This document shows, piece by piece, positions 59,801-64,000 of a stretch of 64,000 bases of DNA. Each line of letters starts with the position of its first letter. Position 1 is the stretch's first letter. The translations under genes were made by a program, and so were the position numbers. The stretch is from contig NC_091589.1 of assembly GCF_042767895.1 (NCBI RefSeq), forward strand, positions 18,980,770-19,044,769. Direction: 5' to 3'. The notes below the pieces were generated by a model, which had not been told where the DNA came from, searched no databases, and saw only the letters and a list, made by a program, of their open reading frames with translations. This DNA is from Penaeus vannamei. Taxonomy: Eukaryota > Arthropoda > Malacostraca > Decapoda > Penaeidae.

Positions 59801-60037
59801 TCATTATTATTGTTATTGTAATAAGTATTATTGTCATTATTATTTCTAAAATTATCATTTTTGTTCTTGTCATTATAAAAATCGTTATAAGGATAAAAAT
59901 GACAGTAATAATTAGCATAATAATCATTATAACTGCAATAATGATTATGATAATATTGATAAATCATGACGATAATGACTATAATGATGATATTCATAAG
60001 AATAATGACAGTAATGATGATAATGATGATAATAATA
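56860..60037 (+). repeat. Higher-order unit 4 (3178 bp)
   Basis: Full-length type again, following a deletion-type unit. Confidence 0.96.
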
Positions 60038-63000
60038 ACCATAGAGTCCATTTATGATGAAATAAAGGCTAAAACTAATAAAATCTCCAAAGTCGAAAAA
60101 CGGCAAAATCTAGCGTATTACAGCCTTTTGAGAAAAAGGTCGAAAAACCCGCTATTTCGCTTTTGAATGATAATAATGATGATTTTAACATTAATTCAGG
60201 TAATTATGATGATCTTTTTATGATAATGCCTTTATTATTAAAAATAATGATGATAATTATGATGATAATGACAATAATAAGGATGATAATAATAATAAAA
60301 TGATAATCATAAGGATAATTTTGATAATTACTGGAATAATAGCAATAATTAACTCTATTCTAATATTTTTTATACTAATAATGACAAAAGAAATAATAAT
60401 TATATCATTATTATTGTTATTATAATGAGTATTATTCTCATTATTATTTCTAAAATTATCATTATTGTTATTATCATTATAAAAATAGATATAATGATGG
60501 AAATGACAGTAATAATTAGCAAAATAATAATTATAACTGCAATAATGATAATGATGTTAATGATAATCACGACGATAATGACTATAATGATGATAATCAT
60601 AAGAATAATGACAATAATGATGATAATAATAATCATAGAGTCCATTTATAAGGAAATAAATGCTAAAACTAATAAAATTCCAAAAGTCGAAAAAACGGCA
60701 AAATCTAGCGTATTACAGCCTTTTGAGAGAAAGGTCGAAAAAAAAGCTTTTTCGCTTTTTAATGATAATTATGATTTTAGCATGCATTCAGGTAATTATG
60801 ATGATTTTCATGATAATGCCTTTATTAATAACAATAATGATAATAATTATGATGATAATGACAATAATAATGATGATAATAATAATAATAATGATAATCA
60901 TATTGATAATTTTGATAATTACTGCAATAGTAGCAATAATGAACTCTATTCTAATAATTTTCATACCAATAATGACAGTAGAAATAATAATATCATAATT
61001 CTTGTTATTGTCATTATTAATTCTAAAAATATCATTATTGTTATTATCATTACAAAAATAGTTATAATGATGAAAATGACCGTAATAATTAGCATAATAA
61101 TCATTAGAACTGCAAGAATGATAATGATAATAATGATAATCATGACGATAATGACTATAATGATGATAATCATAAGAATAATGACAATAATGATGATAAT
61201 AATGCTAATAATAACCATAGAGTCCATTTATAATGAAATAAAGGCTAAAACTATTAAAATCCTAGAAGTCGAAAAAACGGCAAAATCTGCAGCCTTTTGA
61301 GAGAAAAGTCGAAAAAAAATATTTTCGCTTTTAAATGATAATTATGATGAATTTATCAGGAATTCAGGTAATTATGATAATTTTCATGATAATGCCTTTA
61401 TTATTAATAATAATGATGATAATTATGATGATAATGACAATCATAATGATAATGATAATAAAATGGCAATAATGATGATAATAATAATCAGAGAGTCCAT
61501 TTATAATGAAATAAAGACTAAAACTAATAAAATGCCATAAGTCGAAAAAACGGCAAAACTAGCGTATTACAGCCTTATGAGAGAAAGGTCGAAAAAAAAC
61601 TTTTTCGCTTTTAAATGGTAATTATGATGATTTTCATGATAATTCCTTTATTTTTAACAATAATGATGATAATTATGATGATAATGACAATAATAATGAT
61701 GATAACAACAATAAAATGATAATTATAATGATAATTTTGATAATTACTGCAATAATAGCAATAACGAACTAACATACTAATAATGACAATAGAAATAATA
61801 ATAATATCATTATTATTGTTATTATAATGAGTATTATTGGCATTATTATTTCTAAAATTATCATTATTGTTATTATAATTATAAAAATAGTTATAATGAT
61901 GAAAATGACAGTAATGATTAGAATAATAATCATTATAACTGCAATAATGATAATGATAGCAATGATAATCATGACGATAATAACTATAATGATGATAATC
62001 ATAGGAATAATGACAATAAAGATGATAATAATAGTCATAGAATCCATTTATAATGAAATAAAGGCTAAAACTAATAAAATCCCCAAAGTCGAAAAAACGG
62101 CAAAATCTAGCCTTTTGAGAGAAAGGTCGAAAAAAAATCCTTTTTCACTTTTAAATGATAATTATGATGATTTTAACATTAACTCAGGTAATGATGATGA
62201 TTTTCATGATAATTCCTTTATTATTAACGATAATGATGATAATTATGATGATAATGACAATAATTATGATGACAATAATAAAATGATAATTATAATGATG
62301 ATTTTGATAATTACTGCAATAATAGCAATAATGAACTCTATTCTAATAATTTTCATACTAATAATGACAATAGAAATAATATCATTATTGTTATTATAAT
62401 GAGTATTATTGTCATTATTAATTCTAAAAATATCATTATTGTTTTTATCATTATAAAAATAGTTATAATGATGAAATTTACAGTAATAATTAACATAATA
62501 ATCATTATAACTGCAATAATGATAATGATAATAATGATAATCATGACGATAATGACTATAATGATGATAATCATAAGAATAATGACAAAAAGGACGATAA
62601 TGGTGATAATAATAATCATAGAGTCCATTTATAATGAAATAAAGGCTAAAATTAATAAAATCTCCAAAGTCGAAAAACGGCAAAATCAACCGTATTACAG
62701 CCTTTTGAGAGAAAGGTCGAAAAAAAACTGATAATTATGATTATTTTAACGTGAATTCAGGTAATTATGATGATTTTCATGATAATGCCTTTATTATTAA
62801 CAATAATGCTGATAATTATTATGATAATGACAATAATAAAGATGAGAATAATAATAAAATGATATTTATAATGATAATTTTGATAATTACTGCAATAATA
62901 GCAATAATGGACTCTATTCTAATATTTTTTATACTAATAATGACAATAGAAATAATATTAATATCATTATTATTGTTATTGTAATAAGTATTATTGTCAT

Positions 63001-63200
63001 TATTATTTCTAAAATTATCATTTTTGTTCTTGTCATTATAAAAATCGTTATAAGGATAAAAATGACAGTAATAATTAGCATAATAATCATTATAACTGCA
63101 ATAATGATTATGATAATATTGATAAATCATGACGATAATGACTATAATGATGATATTCATAAGAATAATGACAGTAATGATGATAATGATGATAATAATA
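60038..63200 (+). repeat. Higher-order unit 5 (3163 bp, deletion type)
   Basis: Carries the same 15-base deletion as unit 3, near 62730. Confidence 0.96.
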
Positions 63201-64000
63201 ACCATAGAGTCCATTTATGATGAAATAAAGGCTAAAACTAATAAAATCTCCAAAGTCGAAAAACGGCAAAATCTAGCGTATTACAGCCTTTTGAGAAAAA
63301 GGTCGAAAAACCCGCTATTTCGCTTTTGAATGATAATAATGATGATTTTAACATTAATTCAGGTAATTATGATGATCTTTTTATGATAATGCCTTTATTA
63401 TTAAAAATAATGATGATAATTATGATGATAATGACAATAATAAGGATGATAATAATAATAAAATGATAATCATAAGGATAATTTTGATAATTACTGGAAT
63501 AATAGCAATAATTAACTCTATTCTAATATTTTTTATACTAATAATGACAAAAGAAATAATAATTATATCATTATTATTGTTATTATAATGAGTATTATTC
63601 TCATTATTATTTCTAAAATTATCATTATTGTTATTATCATTATAAAAATAGATATAATGATGGAAATGACAGTAATAATTAGCAAAATAATAATTATAAC
63701 TGCAATAATGATAATGATGTTAATGATAATCACGACGATAATGACTATAATGATGATAATCATAAGAATAATGACAATAATGATGATAATAATAATCATA
63801 GAGTCCATTTATAAGGAAATAAATGCTAAAACTAATAAAATTCCAAAAGTCGAAAAAACGGCAAAATCTAGCGTATTACAGCCTTTTGAGAGAAAGGTCG
63901 AAAAAAAAGCTTTTTCGCTTTTTAATGATAATTATGATTTTAGCATGCATTCAGGTAATTATGATGATTTTCATGATAATGCCTTTATTAATAACAATAA
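63201..64000 (+). repeat. Higher-order unit 6, first 800 bp
   Basis: Monomer 1 and part of monomer 2; the array continues beyond the window. Confidence 0.95.

Larger units (their letters stand above)
47257..64000 (+). repeat. Satellite tract S5, higher-order array
   Basis: After 84 bases of partial monomer the array repeats a six-monomer unit from 47341 to the window end. Monomer lengths in the first unit, measured between GAGTCC-type markers at 47347, 47941, 48523, 48796, 49343, 49924 and 50525, are 594, 582, 273, 547, 581 and 601 bp. The third monomer is a truncated one. Units look identical except for a 15-bp deletion in two of them. All open frames here are low-complexity by-products and were not annotated as genes. 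Confidence 0.97.

Overview
The window is eukaryotic repeat DNA, made entirely of retrotransposons and satellite. It has no recognisable host gene, tRNA, rRNA, operon or CRISPR array. The Ty3/gypsy and BEL/Pao polyproteins together with very AT-rich satellite built on ATAATGATGATAAT-like tracts point to an animal, probably an arthropod. A decapod crustacean would fit, but that is inference; no host gene confirms it. Two 500-base runs of N (15951-16450, 32025-32524) mark assembly gaps.

Layout. 1-8835: Ty3/gypsy copy A, minus strand, with an intact 1187-codon pol, broken gag and protease frames, and a long 3' non-coding part that runs off the window. 8836-14354: satellite tract S1, minus orientation. 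14355-15950: 5' end of a BEL/Pao element, plus strand, cut by the first gap. 16451-17102 and 23421-24114: satellite tracts S2 and S3 (plus orientation), once continuous and split by a complete BEL/Pao element (17103-23420, minus strand, 351-bp LTRs, 5-bp target duplication). 24115-32024: gypsy copy B, plus strand, lacking its 5' third and heavily broken. 32525-36861: satellite tract S4. 36862-47256: gypsy copy C, plus strand, both ends present, pol broken. 47257-64000: satellite tract S5, a higher-order array with a 3178-bp unit of six monomers, five full units and part of a sixth.

How the parts relate. Copies B and C are one lineage, sharing pol lesions at an offset of about 15.1 kb. The first 1.9 kb of C plus its flanking satellite is an inverted near-copy of A plus S1. 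C therefore switches from A-like to B-like sequence inside the protease region, near 38738. S3+B has the structure of S4+C with 3457 bp deleted. S2+S3 is an inverted copy of S1 at about 10.0-11.3 kb, and S1 keeps the empty site of the full BEL insertion. This is a nested, rearranged satellite and transposon block, and near-identical arms in an assembly with gaps also raise the possibility of misassembly.

No new cellular system is visible. The most interesting signals are: a GC-rich 50-bp minisatellite in the gypsy 3' non-coding region whose units keep a hairpin through paired changes; a second family of repeated hairpins further downstream; a gag/pro/pol layout needing two +1 frame changes; two BEL insertions at the same base of the satellite monomer; and a dimeric duplication pattern in the higher-order array.
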